Counted from the stretch's first letter, positions 1-8,708 are shown. The stretch: 17,945 nt of DNA from Candidatus Competibacteraceae bacterium (GCA_020444985.1 JAGRHK010000004.1:1-17945), one strand, 5' to 3'. Numbers and translations: made by a program. The notes: generated from the letters alone by a model not told the origin.

Positions 1-881
1 CCAATCCATTGGCCCAGCGAATACAGACTTTCCACGAAACGGAAGGGCGTGTGGTCATCGCGAGTATTCTCGACATCGCTTGAACGGTAAAGAGGCGAAA
101 GTCCCGCGTAACCAATCGGTAGTGGAACCAACCAACCTGGCCGCTTACGGATTTGCCAGAGCGTTTCTTCCGGCTGGGCAGGGTCGGGGCCGACCGGCTC
201 GATGTTGAGCCGGGAAAGATCCAGCAAAGCGTCCAAGGCGGTGGCGTCGGATTGATGGACGCGGATTTCGGCCAAGTGCTCCGCCAGAAGATCGTCCCGC
301 TGCACCAGCACGAAGCCAGGCAACAGACGACGGCGCAGTTTACGAAAAAGGTCTTTTTGCCCGTCCAGATCGTCAGGCAAGACCTGCCATCGCGCGGCAT
401 AGCGTTCACCGGGTCGGGCGGGAAGCAGGCTGCCGCCCGCCAGCCGCATCCCCTGCGCCAGATGGTGCGCCGTTCGAGCGAATTCCTCGCCATCATATTC
501 GCCGAACCCATCCTTCACGGCGATAATGAGCGTGATTTCCAAATGAGCGCGACCCTCCTCCACCAGCGCCAGCGGCGCGCCGTCCTTGCCTACCGGATTG
601 CGGGTCAAGCAAAAAACCCGCGTGCGCCGCCCGGCAGGCTGGGCGACTTGCGGTTGAAACCCGTGGCAGACGATACCGACCCCGTCAAAGCCTTCCCGCA
701 CCTCGCCAAAATCGTAAGGCGAACCTTCGCACAGACGCCGTTCCAAAGCGTGAACGAAGCCAGTAAACGCGGTCGGCGCGGGGAAGCCCCACGTCAACGG
801 GCCAGAAATCGCGTTGGCATTCTGGATTTGCAGGCGCGGCAGGATGAGCAAACCGCCCGCGTCGATCAATGGGTTAGTCAT
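1..881 (-). CDS. csy2: Type I-F Cascade subunit Cas5f (Csy2), C-terminus beyond window
   Basis: Cas5f (Csy2) pairs with Cas8f at the 5'-handle end of the crRNA in the type I-F surveillance (Csy) complex. The frame is open from an ATG at 881 down to the left edge, giving 293 residues. Family members are about 320-330 residues, so only a short C-terminal piece is missing. Translation shows the typical N-terminus, LILPRLQIQNANAISGP, then a PLTWGFPAPTAFTGF stretch. Near residues 252-265 there is PLPIGYAGLSPLY, followed by FRFVESLYSLGQW at the edge; this matches my memory of the Pseudomonas Csy2 C-terminal part. The start overlaps the csy1 stop by 8 bases (ATGACTAA), indicating translational coupling. 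No frameshift or stop is visible. csy3 and cas6f are expected next, outside the window. Confidence 0.93.
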   Translation of the reverse strand, partial: MTNPLIDAGGLLILPRLQIQNANAISGPLTWGFPAPTAFTGFVHALERRLCEGSPYDFGEVREGFDGVGIVCHGFQPQVAQPAGRRTRVFCLTRNPVGKDGAPLALVEEGRAHLEITLIIAVKDGFGEYDGEEFARTAHHLAQGMRLAGGSLLPARPGERYAARWQVLPDDLDGQKDLFRKLRRRLLPGFVLVQRDDLLAEHLAEIRVHQSDATALDALLDLSRLNIEPVGPDPAQPEETLWQIRKRPGWLVPLPIGYAGLSPLYRSSDVENTRDDHTPFRFVESLYSLGQWI

Positions 882-2199
882 GGTTGGTCAGCTCCAGGCG
901 GATCATGCGCAATTCGGCGTCCAGCACGGCTTGCCAAGCTTCGGCTTCCGCTTGACCCATCGGCGTCTTCTTATCGTCGCTGATGGCGGCGTTAAGCCAG
1001 TTTCCAAAACGCAGGCAGATTTCGTCTTGCCAATCGCCGCGCCGCCAACGAGCAGCAAACACTTCATCGTCGCGGGCGCGCTTGGGGTCGAGCCAGCATT
1101 GTTCTGCCACATTCAAGCGGCAGCGTTCATCCTGACTCCAACCTCCATCGATTTCATGGATCTCAGCAGCAAATTGCAGCAATTCATCGCGGATATAGCC
1201 CACCAGTTCCGCGCGCTTGTTGCGGATGCGGATATTGTTGAGGTCGGGTTTCGCCACGCTGCGCAGGAAATCCCGCAAAATTCGAGTGAGGTCCCTGACA
1301 GCCTGACGCTTGCCAAAACGGCGGAAAAAGACGCTTTCGGTGAAAAACGGCGGGCGGACCGGGTCCGATTGCCAAGTGGGGGGCAGCGAGGGCAACAGCC
1401 AGTTTTCGCCGTGGCGCTCGCTGTTCAACTGGCTGATATTTTGCGGTTTCGTGCTACCAAACTTCTGAATCGCCAACTGCGGATACTCACGATAGCCGTG
1501 CGGATGGTCGTGTTTTTCACGCCGTGCTTCCCGTGCTGCCTTGGCCTCGTCGGAAAAGCGATCCGCGCGGATGCCCGCCCATACCCCATGCGCCAGCGAG
1601 GTCGGAAACAAGGGTGCGAGCAGGTGGTAGCGTCCTTCACCCAGCGGCCAGTAAAGTTGCTTGGCCAATTTATGGGTGGCCGGTTGGCCGTTGGGTTCGG
1701 GCAAAGTAGCAAAGGCGGCCATCCACTGAGCGGCCAAGTCGGCATCGTCCGACAGGGCAGACGCCAAGGCTGGATCGCCCGCAATGGCGCGATCCAGCAG
1801 CGATTGCCCGTCCACTTCGAGGCGCAGGAATTTATACACATCGAGCGCCGCCGCATTGCCGACGACATCAGGCGACAGTGCATCTCCAAGGATATGGGAA
1901 CCAATCACAAACTCGCCAGCTTGCGCATTGCCGGGCGCGCTAAGGCTGGAACCCTTCGCGTCGGGATGGGTAAATTTAAGCGCGTGAGTTACTTGCTGAA
2001 TTTGACTCACGCGCCGCGCCGCATTAGCAATCCAGGTTTGCGGTTCGTGCTCGGTCAGCAGCTTTCGACGCGCCTCATCATCACCGTCTTTGAGCTTATC
2101 AAGCTTGGGCTGGAGGCGGTCTTGTAGAAACTGATGAATCACCGCTTGAATGCGTTTGCTGTCGTCGTTTAAAGGCAGCGTGCCATTACTTTCACTCAT
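874..2199 (-). CDS. csy1: Type I-F Cascade large subunit Cas8f (Csy1)
   Basis: Cas8f is the large subunit of the type I-F Csy complex. It recognises the PAM in target DNA and, with Cas5f, caps the crRNA 5' handle. The product is 441 residues, close to the roughly 434 of the Pseudomonas protein. A conserved block, FGSTKPQNISQLNS, lies at residues 247-260. K251 and N254 there, and N115 earlier, sit four residues beyond the K247, N250 and N111 that I recall as PAM-contacting in Pseudomonas Csy1, so the PAM-reading site looks intact. The gene starts 23 bases after the cas3 stop, with AGGG about 8 bases before the ATG, and it overlaps csy2 at its end. It is clearly one operon with its neighbours. 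The long plus-strand frame opposite it is a shadow. Confidence 0.95.
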   Translation of the reverse strand: MSESNGTLPLNDDSKRIQAVIHQFLQDRLQPKLDKLKDGDDEARRKLLTEHEPQTWIANAARRVSQIQQVTHALKFTHPDAKGSSLSAPGNAQAGEFVIGSHILGDALSPDVVGNAAALDVYKFLRLEVDGQSLLDRAIAGDPALASALSDDADLAAQWMAAFATLPEPNGQPATHKLAKQLYWPLGEGRYHLLAPLFPTSLAHGVWAGIRADRFSDEAKAAREARREKHDHPHGYREYPQLAIQKFGSTKPQNISQLNSERHGENWLLPSLPPTWQSDPVRPPFFTESVFFRRFGKRQAVRDLTRILRDFLRSVAKPDLNNIRIRNKRAELVGYIRDELLQFAAEIHEIDGGWSQDERCRLNVAEQCWLDPKRARDDEVFAARWRRGDWQDEICLRFGNWLNAAISDDKKTPMGQAEAEAWQAVLDAELRMIRLELTNHD

Positions 2200-2222
2200 G
2201 TTCTACGCCCTATGGTGTGTTA

Positions 2223-5200
2223 CTACCCTCGATACCGGCTAAACCCCAGCGCCCAGTGATAGCGCCAGATTTGCTCAGGCTTCCTACCAGGCAAATCGAG
2301 TACGCCGTACTTCAGCGCGCAATCCAGCAGTTCCATCGCCTGGGCATCAGCCAGTTCCTGTAACGCATCCAGATAGCGCGGCACGGCCCATGCCCCGATA
2401 CCCGGTCCCTTGAGCAGATCGTTTTCCGTCATTTCTCGCCACAGATTTCCAACCGGAACCGGAGGACTTCCTTCCGGCAGATAATGGAAATTGATCCGTT
2501 CATCCTCGTCCGGCAACAGCGCATAGTACGAGCGGCCCAAGGGATCGTTGCGGAATGGATCACGACGCTGAAGCGCGCCGCTCAGATGCGCATGGGTCAT
2601 CCACCAACAATGCACAGGGCTTTGTTTTTGCGTTTGTCCGGCATCAGCGCCTAACATCAAATCTTTCAGACGGGCATGTTCCAGATCGGCCAGATTATCG
2701 CGCAGTATCAACGATTCACGTTCCTTGATGCGGGCAGCCGCATTGATGACTTGCCATTGCTCCGGTTCGAGTAGCGCGGTCAAGCGATGGCTGTTCAGTC
2801 TGAAGTTGGCGCTCTCGAAACCCGGTCGCAGAAAAGCCAAGCCGTCGGCGCTTCCGACAAGATGGCGGATATTGGTATCCAGCAAATAAAGGTTGGGCCG
2901 GTCTTCCGGGCAAACCCAGGCGCGATGGCGGCGCACCCGGCCCGCAAGCTGAATAATCGAACGCATGGAAGACGGCTCGACAATCGCCCAATCGTAATCG
3001 TGATCGCGCCCCACTTCCGCGACCGCTGTAGCCAGCACGACGAAGATATGGTCCAGTTCGGGCGCGGTATTGAGGCGCTGACGGATGCTGGGCCGCTGGA
3101 AAACGGCCTCGGGATCGCTGCGTTTGAGCACGGCGTCCAGTTCCCGCTCGATGGCCGCCCGCACCAGCAGCGGATGGCGCGAATGGTAAACGCACAAATG
3201 AACGTGGCCGCCCGTCTCCGCCCCTAGCCTGAACAACTCCCGCGCCACGTCGAACAACGGATCAATGTTCGCCATGCGGATCAGGCCGAAACTGGTTCGC
3301 TTGCCGGTTTGCGGATCGATGCTGTGATGATGACGGTGCAGCGCGTGCAGGTGTTCGCGCATCTGCCCCGCCAACTCGATACAGATCGCGTCACGCGACT
3401 GTCCGGTAGCGATGGGCAACGGCTTGATCGCCGCCCGGCGGCGTACTTCCACCGTAGACAACCGAGCCAGGCGCTGATCGACAAACTGGCGATGCGCATC
3501 GAGATAGCCGGTTCCATTGTTGTGTTCGCTCGCTTGGGCGCTGAATTCATCGAACCAGGCGCAGCACACTGACAAGGGTTCACCCGGTCGACCTCGGTTG
3601 CGCTGGTATTCGGTTCGGCCCGCCAGATAGGCCAAGAAGAGACCTTGCACCAAGGCCGGCGGCAGCGTGGCCGACGACAGTAACAAGCGACTACCCAGCA
3701 GGCCCGCCCAATGCGCCAAGCGGCTGAGTGCGGGTAAATCCTCGATGCTAAAATCGTCCGGCTCGTCCAGAATCAGGTCGGAAGTCAGCAGGCGCAGCAT
3801 GGGCGCGATCTGATGTCCACCGCTTACGCCTTCAGTCGCCGGCATCAGATGATCAATGGTGCAGGCAAGCACCGGTGCATCCAACAGGCGCAGGGCGTCA
3901 CTGTTTTTACCCAGCCAGTCCCTTAACGGCCCAGTTTCCAGGCTGCCTTCGTAATGAACATGATTGAATTCGGGCAAGAGCGACGCGCTGGATTCCGAAC
4001 CGCTGGCTTGACGGGCTTTCTCCTCCTCGTTGCGTTGATAGTCATGCAAGTCGCGGGTGGCGATACCGCCTACCAATACCGCTAAATCCTCTGGGCCGAG
4101 ATGCAGGCGCTCGCAATAAGCGTCGCCGGTTTGGCGTGTGAGCGTCCGCAAGCCCAACGCCACCGTGAATCGCGCCCCGCGCTGCGGATCGGCGAGCGCG
4201 TAGAGAATTCGTCCATTGGCGAGCGTCTTGCCGCAACCAGTAGAGGCCATGTTGACGCCGAAAAATCCTTGACGACTGGATGGTTCCCGCACGCTTTCCG
4301 CCAGCTCGAACGCTCTATTCTGCCAACGGAACGGTCCCTTGCTGCGCTCGCGAAACGTCTTACGGCGAGCGATGCGCGGCAAGGCGTCTGCCAAACGCGG
4401 CAGCACCCGCATAATGCGGCTGGCGCTGATCTCAACGCCGATCAAATGCTCGTCCAATCGCTGCTTGAGTTCCCGCTTCCCATCTTTTATGCCCGTGTTG
4501 GCGTAAAGCACCTGGCCTTTCTTCCCAGGTGGGTCGCCATACCTGGCATGGCTGGGCTGCGCCGAGTAATGATGGTCAGCCAGCATCAGGGCCATGCGCG
4601 ATAAGTGCAGGACGTAAGGACTGCCCAGCCATTGGGCTGCTTGGGTTTGATCACTCAAGCAGGGGCGTTGCAAGAGGGCTTGCGCGACTTTGGCCATATG
4701 TTGACGCCAGTGGCTGCTGCCGAACGGCAAGCCGTTCTTGAATTGCCAGCAGTCCTTGGCGTTGACTTCGTCAGGTCGGCTGCCGCACCAGTCGGCTCCG
4801 ATCTGATCGAGCATCTTCTCAAGCAGGTGCTGGTTGAGTTGGGTATTAGCGGTTGGCGTCGGCAGGCGGTGATGACTGACAATCAGCCAACCCACGATTT
4901 GCGCCAGTGGTGGTAGATTCCTAAATGGAGGGGCTAATCTTCCATTTTGCAGACCCTCGCGCGACAAGCCACTGATGCAATCCTTCTGCGCTGTTTCAGG
5001 CAAGTCCGTCAAGCGGGTCAGCCAATCTTTATCATGAGTTCCACATTGCCTGACAAAAGATTCGAATAACCGCAGTGATACCCACTCATGGCGGTAGGCA
5101 TCCGCTTTCGGCGTCTTGCTGGTCAGTTTGGCTTGGAACGCGTGGTTGGCCTTGCCGAAGTCGTGAAACAGCGCCGCCATGCGCGCCAGCAAGCGAATAT

Positions 5201-5531
5201 CTTCCGCCGTATGCCAATCGTTTTCATCGTTCGCCCGCAGCACGTCGCGTGCGGTCAGGTTGGTCGGCGTCGCGCCCTGTGCGTTGAACTGGCGGGCGTC
5301 GCCCACAATCCATAGCAATTCGCTGTGATCTTTGCCGCGAACCCAATGACAGGCGACGGCGGTATTTTTGCGGGCGGTCTGCCGCAGCAAACGGTGCAGG
5401 GTCTCCATACCCTGCTGGGTGATGGCGGTCTGCCAAGTTCGGTCGCCGCGCCGCTCGGCGAACTGGTCGAGAATGCGGCGTGTTTCGGTGAGAGCGTTTT
5501 TGCTGCACTGGGAAATCAGCAGGATATTCAT
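2223..5531 (-). CDS. cas3: Type I-F Cas2-Cas3 fusion nuclease-helicase
   Basis: This is the 1102-residue Cas2-Cas3 fusion typical of type I-F systems. Residues 1 to about 95 form the Cas2-like domain, starting MNILLISQCSKNALTETRRI. The HD nuclease follows, with H123-D124 in FHDFGKA and further histidine pairs at 220-221 (SHHR) and 320-321 (DHHY). The helicase part shows Walker A at 429-436 (ASTGCGKT), the DExD-box variant DEPDD at 589-593, SSATLP at 619-624, and motif VI QLAGRVRRHR at 861-870. No key residue appears missing. Cas3 degrades targets marked by the Csy complex, and its Cas2 part works with Cas1 in spacer acquisition. The ATG at 5531 follows a GGGGAAG ribosome-binding site. It lies only 18 bases after the stop of the truncated cas1, so it is still read as part of the operon. 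Confidence 0.96.
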   Translation of the reverse strand: MNILLISQCSKNALTETRRILDQFAERRGDRTWQTAITQQGMETLHRLLRQTARKNTAVACHWVRGKDHSELLWIVGDARQFNAQGATPTNLTARDVLRANDENDWHTAEDIRLLARMAALFHDFGKANHAFQAKLTSKTPKADAYRHEWVSLRLFESFVRQCGTHDKDWLTRLTDLPETAQKDCISGLSREGLQNGRLAPPFRNLPPLAQIVGWLIVSHHRLPTPTANTQLNQHLLEKMLDQIGADWCGSRPDEVNAKDCWQFKNGLPFGSSHWRQHMAKVAQALLQRPCLSDQTQAAQWLGSPYVLHLSRMALMLADHHYSAQPSHARYGDPPGKKGQVLYANTGIKDGKRELKQRLDEHLIGVEISASRIMRVLPRLADALPRIARRKTFRERSKGPFRWQNRAFELAESVREPSSRQGFFGVNMASTGCGKTLANGRILYALADPQRGARFTVALGLRTLTRQTGDAYCERLHLGPEDLAVLVGGIATRDLHDYQRNEEEKARQASGSESSASLLPEFNHVHYEGSLETGPLRDWLGKNSDALRLLDAPVLACTIDHLMPATEGVSGGHQIAPMLRLLTSDLILDEPDDFSIEDLPALSRLAHWAGLLGSRLLLSSATLPPALVQGLFLAYLAGRTEYQRNRGRPGEPLSVCCAWFDEFSAQASEHNNGTGYLDAHRQFVDQRLARLSTVEVRRRAAIKPLPIATGQSRDAICIELAGQMREHLHALHRHHHSIDPQTGKRTSFGLIRMANIDPLFDVARELFRLGAETGGHVHLCVYHSRHPLLVRAAIERELDAVLKRSDPEAVFQRPSIRQRLNTAPELDHIFVVLATAVAEVGRDHDYDWAIVEPSSMRSIIQLAGRVRRHRAWVCPEDRPNLYLLDTNIRHLVGSADGLAFLRPGFESANFRLNSHRLTALLEPEQWQVINAAARIKERESLILRDNLADLEHARLKDLMLGADAGQTQKQSPVHCWWMTHAHLSGALQRRDPFRNDPLGRSYYALLPDEDERINFHYLPEGSPPVPVGNLWREMTENDLLKGPGIGAWAVPRYLDALQELADAQAMELLDCALKYGVLDLPGRKPEQIWRYHWALGFSRYRG

Positions 5532-5549
5532 GGCGCTCGCTTCCCCAGG

Positions 5550-5759
5550 TCAAGCGCGCGTGATCGAGGCGCCTGTGCCAAGCAGCAGAGACGTGGTATT
5601 GGCGATAGGGATGTTCCAGTAGAGTGAGTTCTTTCCCTGATCGGTCACGTATTCCACGCGCCCGCCGTTGACTAGCACACGACAATGTTCGAGGTAATAG
5701 CGATTAGCCCGCTTGGAATGCAGGATGGTTTTCAAATCAGAAGGAGAAAAATTGTTCAT
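5550..5759 (-). pseudogene. cas1: Truncated cas1 (type I-F), only the N-terminal 69 codons remain
   Basis: The 69-residue product begins MNNFSPSDLKTILHSKRAN and contains CRVLVNGGRVEYV and NIPIANTTSLLLGTGASIT. These are the typical first residues of type I-F Cas1, the integrase that inserts new spacers. After SITRA a TGA stop follows, and cas3 starts 18 bases on. A full Cas1 is about 320 residues, so roughly 250 residues are absent, including the alpha-helical domain with the metal-binding Glu, His and Asp residues. The rest of the gene is not present between here and cas3, so this is a deletion and not just a point mutation. The ATG at 5759 is preceded by a weak GAGG. The remnant keeps the operon's first start codon and may now act only as a leader peptide for cas3. 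The family call is firm; the cause of the loss is inferred. Confidence 0.9.
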
Positions 5760-5760
5760 G

Positions 5761-5868
5761 CGAAATCGGCCTCATAAGTTTTGGACTTCGCCATCCAGAA
5801 TTCAGCACCGCTGCTTTTGCGCTCAGGTTTGGCGATGGGAACGAAATAGGCGCGCAACCGCCATCCAG
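5761..5868. repeat. Two pairs of short direct repeats in the divergent cas1/creD intergenic region
   Basis: The 206-base stretch between the cas1 remnant and creD holds CGAAATCGGC at 5761-5770 and CGAAATAGGC at 5842-5851 (one mismatch). It also holds CGCCATCCAG at 5789-5798 and again, exactly, at 5859-5868. The order is A-B-A-B. This could be a decayed short duplication or paired regulator sites upstream of the cas operon. No clear -35/-10 pair is visible to me on either strand, and no type I-F CRISPR repeat is present. The pattern is seen directly; any function is a guess. Confidence 0.4.
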
Positions 5869-5951
5869 TCAGAATCCCTACTCAATCCCCATCCTCCGCA
5901 CATCATCGCCACAAACAAGCTGCGTAAGCTCTTCTCTATCCATTCCAGACA

Positions 5952-5958
5952 AGAGGAG
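5952..5958 (+). promoter_or_regulatory. Ribosome-binding site deciding the GTG start of creD
   Basis: AGAGGAG ends seven bases before a GTG at 5966. The resulting protein begins MKYGLFVKIALIF, which aligns with the start of known CreD proteins, so GTG is the start codon. Confidence 0.75.
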
Positions 5959-5965
5959 CTTTCCC

Positions 5966-7345
5966 GTGAAATATGGTCTGTTTGTCAAAATTGCCCTGAT
6001 CTTCCTGGTGACGCTGGCGCTCGCCATCGGCTTGGCGCAAATCAGCTTCCTGGTCAGCGAACGCATGGCGCGGCGGGACGGGGTCATCACTGAAATTGCG
6101 GCTTCCACCGCCCGCGATCAGGTGTTGGTGGGACCGGTGCTGGTGGTTCCCTATACGCGCATCATCAAAACCCTGAAACCGCTGGACAAGGACGAAGAGA
6201 AAATGGTCGAGGTGGAAAAGCGCAATTCCGGCCGGTTATTGTTGCTGCCCGCTGAGTTGGATATTCAGAGTCAGTTGAACACAGAGACGATGCGGCGCGG
6301 GCTGTATCAGGCCGTCGTGTTCAGCGCCACTCTCGCCTTCAAGGGGCGTTTTACCACCGAAGGCGCGCTTCTTCAGCCCCGAGAGAACGAGCAAATCATC
6401 TATGGCGAATCGCGCTTGATGGTCGGCGTCAGCGATCCACGCGGCATCCTGCGCGCACCGGCGTTGCGCTGGGCGGAACAGCGGCTGAAGTTCTTACCCG
6501 GTACGGGTGAAGAGCGGATGGTCAACGGCATCCAAGCGCGTATTCCAGGCGTTGACCCGCAACAACCCTGGACAGCCGAGTTTGCCTTTTCGCTGGATCT
6601 GCGCGGCACCCAGTCTTTCAGTATCGCGCCGGTCGGCGATGCGACCCATATCGCCATGCAGGGCGGTTGGCCACATCCCAGTTTTTTCGGGCAATTTCTG
6701 CCGGAAGCGCGCCAAGTCACGCCGGAAGGCTTCACCGCGACCTGGGCCACGACCCGACTCGCGACGAATATGGAGCACCAGCTGAATACTTATTTGCGCG
6801 GTAACCGGAATCTGGAGGGATTGATCGGCGTGCGCTTCATCGAACCTGCGGACAGTTATGTGCAAAGCGACCGCGCGCTCAAGTACAGTCTGCTGTTCAT
6901 CGGTCTCAGCTTTACCGCCTTCTTCCTGTTTGAAGTGCTCAAGCGCTTGGCGATCCATCCTTTGCAATATGGGTTAACCGGCGCAGCCTTGGTATTGTTC
7001 TATCTGCTGTTGCTGTCTTTATCCGAACATCTGGGTTTTGCGCCGGCGTATGCGGTCGCGACCGCCGCCTGCGTTGCGCTCGTCAGTTACTATCTGATCC
7101 ACGTCCTGGGCAGTCTCGGCTGGGGGCTGGGTTTTGGCGCACTGCTCGGCGGCGTATTCGGCATTCTGTATGTGCTGATCAGTCTGGAAGATTATGCCTT
7201 GCTGGCCGGCTCGCTGACCTTGTTTGGCTTCCTGGCGCTGGCGATGGTGTTGACCCGCAAGGTGGACTGGTATCAACTAAGCGATGGTTTACAACATCGG
7301 CGTGGTCAGAACGCCAATGGTGGACCGACTTTCCCTGAAGAGTGA
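5966..7345 (+). CDS. creD: Inner-membrane protein CreD
   Basis: CreD is a cytoplasmic-membrane protein. In E. coli it is a CreBC-regulated target linked to envelope integrity and colicin E2 tolerance; its biochemical activity is not known. The product is 459 residues, against about 450 in E. coli. One membrane helix lies near residues 7-30, followed by a large periplasmic domain to about 300, then several helices from about 307 to 430. Family blocks include GGWPHPSFFGQFLP at 233-246, SDRALKYSLLFIGLSFTAFF at 301-320, and LLLLSLSEHLGF at 347-358. The start is GTG with a good ribosome-binding site. creB and creC are not next to it. It ends 11 bases before the larC ATG, so the two are probably co-transcribed, although no functional link is known. 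Confidence 0.93.
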   Translation: MKYGLFVKIALIFLVTLALAIGLAQISFLVSERMARRDGVITEIAASTARDQVLVGPVLVVPYTRIIKTLKPLDKDEEKMVEVEKRNSGRLLLLPAELDIQSQLNTETMRRGLYQAVVFSATLAFKGRFTTEGALLQPRENEQIIYGESRLMVGVSDPRGILRAPALRWAEQRLKFLPGTGEERMVNGIQARIPGVDPQQPWTAEFAFSLDLRGTQSFSIAPVGDATHIAMQGGWPHPSFFGQFLPEARQVTPEGFTATWATTRLATNMEHQLNTYLRGNRNLEGLIGVRFIEPADSYVQSDRALKYSLLFIGLSFTAFFLFEVLKRLAIHPLQYGLTGAALVLFYLLLLSLSEHLGFAPAYAVATAACVALVSYYLIHVLGSLGWGLGFGALLGGVFGILYVLISLEDYALLAGSLTLFGFLALAMVLTRKVDWYQLSDGLQHRRGQNANGGPTFPEE

Positions 7346-7356
7346 ATGCCTGCTCC

Positions 7357-8535
7357 ATGAAGATCCTTTACTACGACTGTTTCGCCGGCATCAGCGGCGA
7401 CATGCACCTGGCGGCCCTATTGGATTTGGGTGTAGATCACCACGCTTGGCGACAGGAACTGGCCAAGCTGAACCTGGAAGGCTACCAAGTGCAAATTGGC
7501 CGCGCCAGCCGTAAAGGCATCACCGGTACTCAGGTGCATGTCGTCGTCGATTCCCAGCAACCGGAACCGCGCAACCTGCGTCAGATCGAGACGCTGATCG
7601 GTCGTAGCGCCTTGCCCGACGCAATTCAGGCGCGGGCGATGGACGTATTCTGGCGGTTGGCGGCGGTTGAGGCGCGCATTCACGGCACCACTCTGGATCG
7701 CATTCATTTTCACGAAGTGGGAGCGCTGGATGCAATTGTGGATATTGTCGGTGGGGTTATCGCACTGGATTGGCTGAAAGTGGAGCGGGTGCTGTGTTCG
7801 CCGGTGGAATTGGGCAGCGGTATGGCGCATTGCGAACATGGCGTGTTGCCCGTACCGGCTCCGGCGACGCTGGAATTGCTCAAGGCGGCCCCAGTGCGAC
7901 TGGGGGCCGTTCCGTTTGAGGCGACCACGCCGACCGGGGCGGCTTTGCTGATGAGCGGTGTGGACGAGTTCGTGGAGCGCCCGGCCTTTTCCATCCAACG
8001 CATCGGTTATGGCGTGGGTCATCGCGATGGTCCCATCCCTAACGTACTCCGGGTCTGCCTGGGCGAGCAAGCCGCGCCAGCGCGACGCGAGGAGGAACTG
8101 TGTGTTCTGGAGTGCAACATCGACGACATGAATCCGGAATGCTACGACCATGTGCTGGAGCGACTGTTCGCCGAAGGCGCCTTGGACGCCTGGCTGACGC
8201 CCGTGCAGATGAAGAAGAACCGACCAGGTATTTTGTTGAGCGTTCTGGGTTCTCCAGAGCAGGCTTCACGCCTGACTGAGCGGCTGTTGATCGAGACGAC
8301 AACGCTGGGCGTTCGCCAATATCCCGTGACGCGCACTGCGCTGGCGCGCGAGATCGTCCAAGTCATGACGCCCTATGGCGAGGTTGCCATCAAGCTGGCC
8401 CGCCACCAGGGGCAGACTTTGCGCGCCAAGCCGGAATACGAGGACTGCAAGCGCCTGGCGCTAGCCTGCGGCGCGCCGATTCACCAAGTCTATGAAGCGG
8501 CGCGGAACGCTTTGCACGATCGCGCGGCGACTTGA
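7357..8535 (+). CDS. larC: Nickel-pincer cofactor biosynthesis protein LarC (nickel insertase)
   Basis: LarC is the CTP-dependent nickel insertase that places nickel into the pincer nucleotide, the last step of NPN cofactor synthesis. From the ATG at 7357 it has 392 residues. Family blocks are YDCFAGISGDM at 6-16, HFHEVGALDAIVDI at 117-130, CNIDDMNPE at 253-261, MKKNRPG at 285-291 and KPEYEDC at 358-364. Both the LarC1-like part (to about 235) and the LarC2-like part (from about 246) lie in one uninterrupted frame, unlike Lactiplantibacillus plantarum, where a ribosomal frameshift joins them. An in-frame GTG at 7342 overlaps the creD stop, but the ATG fits the family's MKxLYxDCFxG start better. 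larE and larB downstream supply the other two enzymes. Confidence 0.95.
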   Translation: MKILYYDCFAGISGDMHLAALLDLGVDHHAWRQELAKLNLEGYQVQIGRASRKGITGTQVHVVVDSQQPEPRNLRQIETLIGRSALPDAIQARAMDVFWRLAAVEARIHGTTLDRIHFHEVGALDAIVDIVGGVIALDWLKVERVLCSPVELGSGMAHCEHGVLPVPAPATLELLKAAPVRLGAVPFEATTPTGAALLMSGVDEFVERPAFSIQRIGYGVGHRDGPIPNVLRVCLGEQAAPARREEELCVLECNIDDMNPECYDHVLERLFAEGALDAWLTPVQMKKNRPGILLSVLGSPEQASRLTERLLIETTTLGVRQYPVTRTALAREIVQVMTPYGEVAIKLARHQGQTLRAKPEYEDCKRLALACGAPIHQVYEAARNALHDRAAT

Positions 8536-8687
8536 AGTAGCACGGACGGAGCTTGGAGCAACGGGATCGCGCTCATAGAATAGGTCTCCAGCGAAACCGG
8601 CCACAGTGGCTCACGTATGCCACAGGGAGCCGATTTTCCGTTTTTCCATTTTAATGTTTTCCGGACTCGCCGCCGGTATAGCCCTTT
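8536..8687. other. larC-larE intergenic region with a weak hairpin
   Basis: This 152-base gap is much longer than the other gaps in the lar cluster. It contains GTGGC at 8606-8610 with GCCAC at 8619-8623, and an overlapping GGCTC/GAGCC pairing (8608-8612 with 8627-8631). The latter is followed by two short T-runs (8634-8645). This may be a weak intrinsic terminator or attenuator. TATAGC at 8677-8682 is a poor -10 candidate for larE. None of this is strong. Confidence 0.25.
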
Positions 8688-8708
8688 GTGGAGCGAACCG
8701 CTACCGTG

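Noticed and set aside
153..2127. Long plus-strand open frames of 276 and 437 codons
   Set aside because: They lie opposite csy2 and csy1, whose family motifs are clear on the minus strand. Their translations have no recognisable protein character.
5760..5965. CRISPR array or leader upstream of the cas1 remnant
   Set aside because: No 28-base type I-F repeat or regular spacing is present, only two short repeat pairs. The array is expected beyond the left edge, after cas6f.
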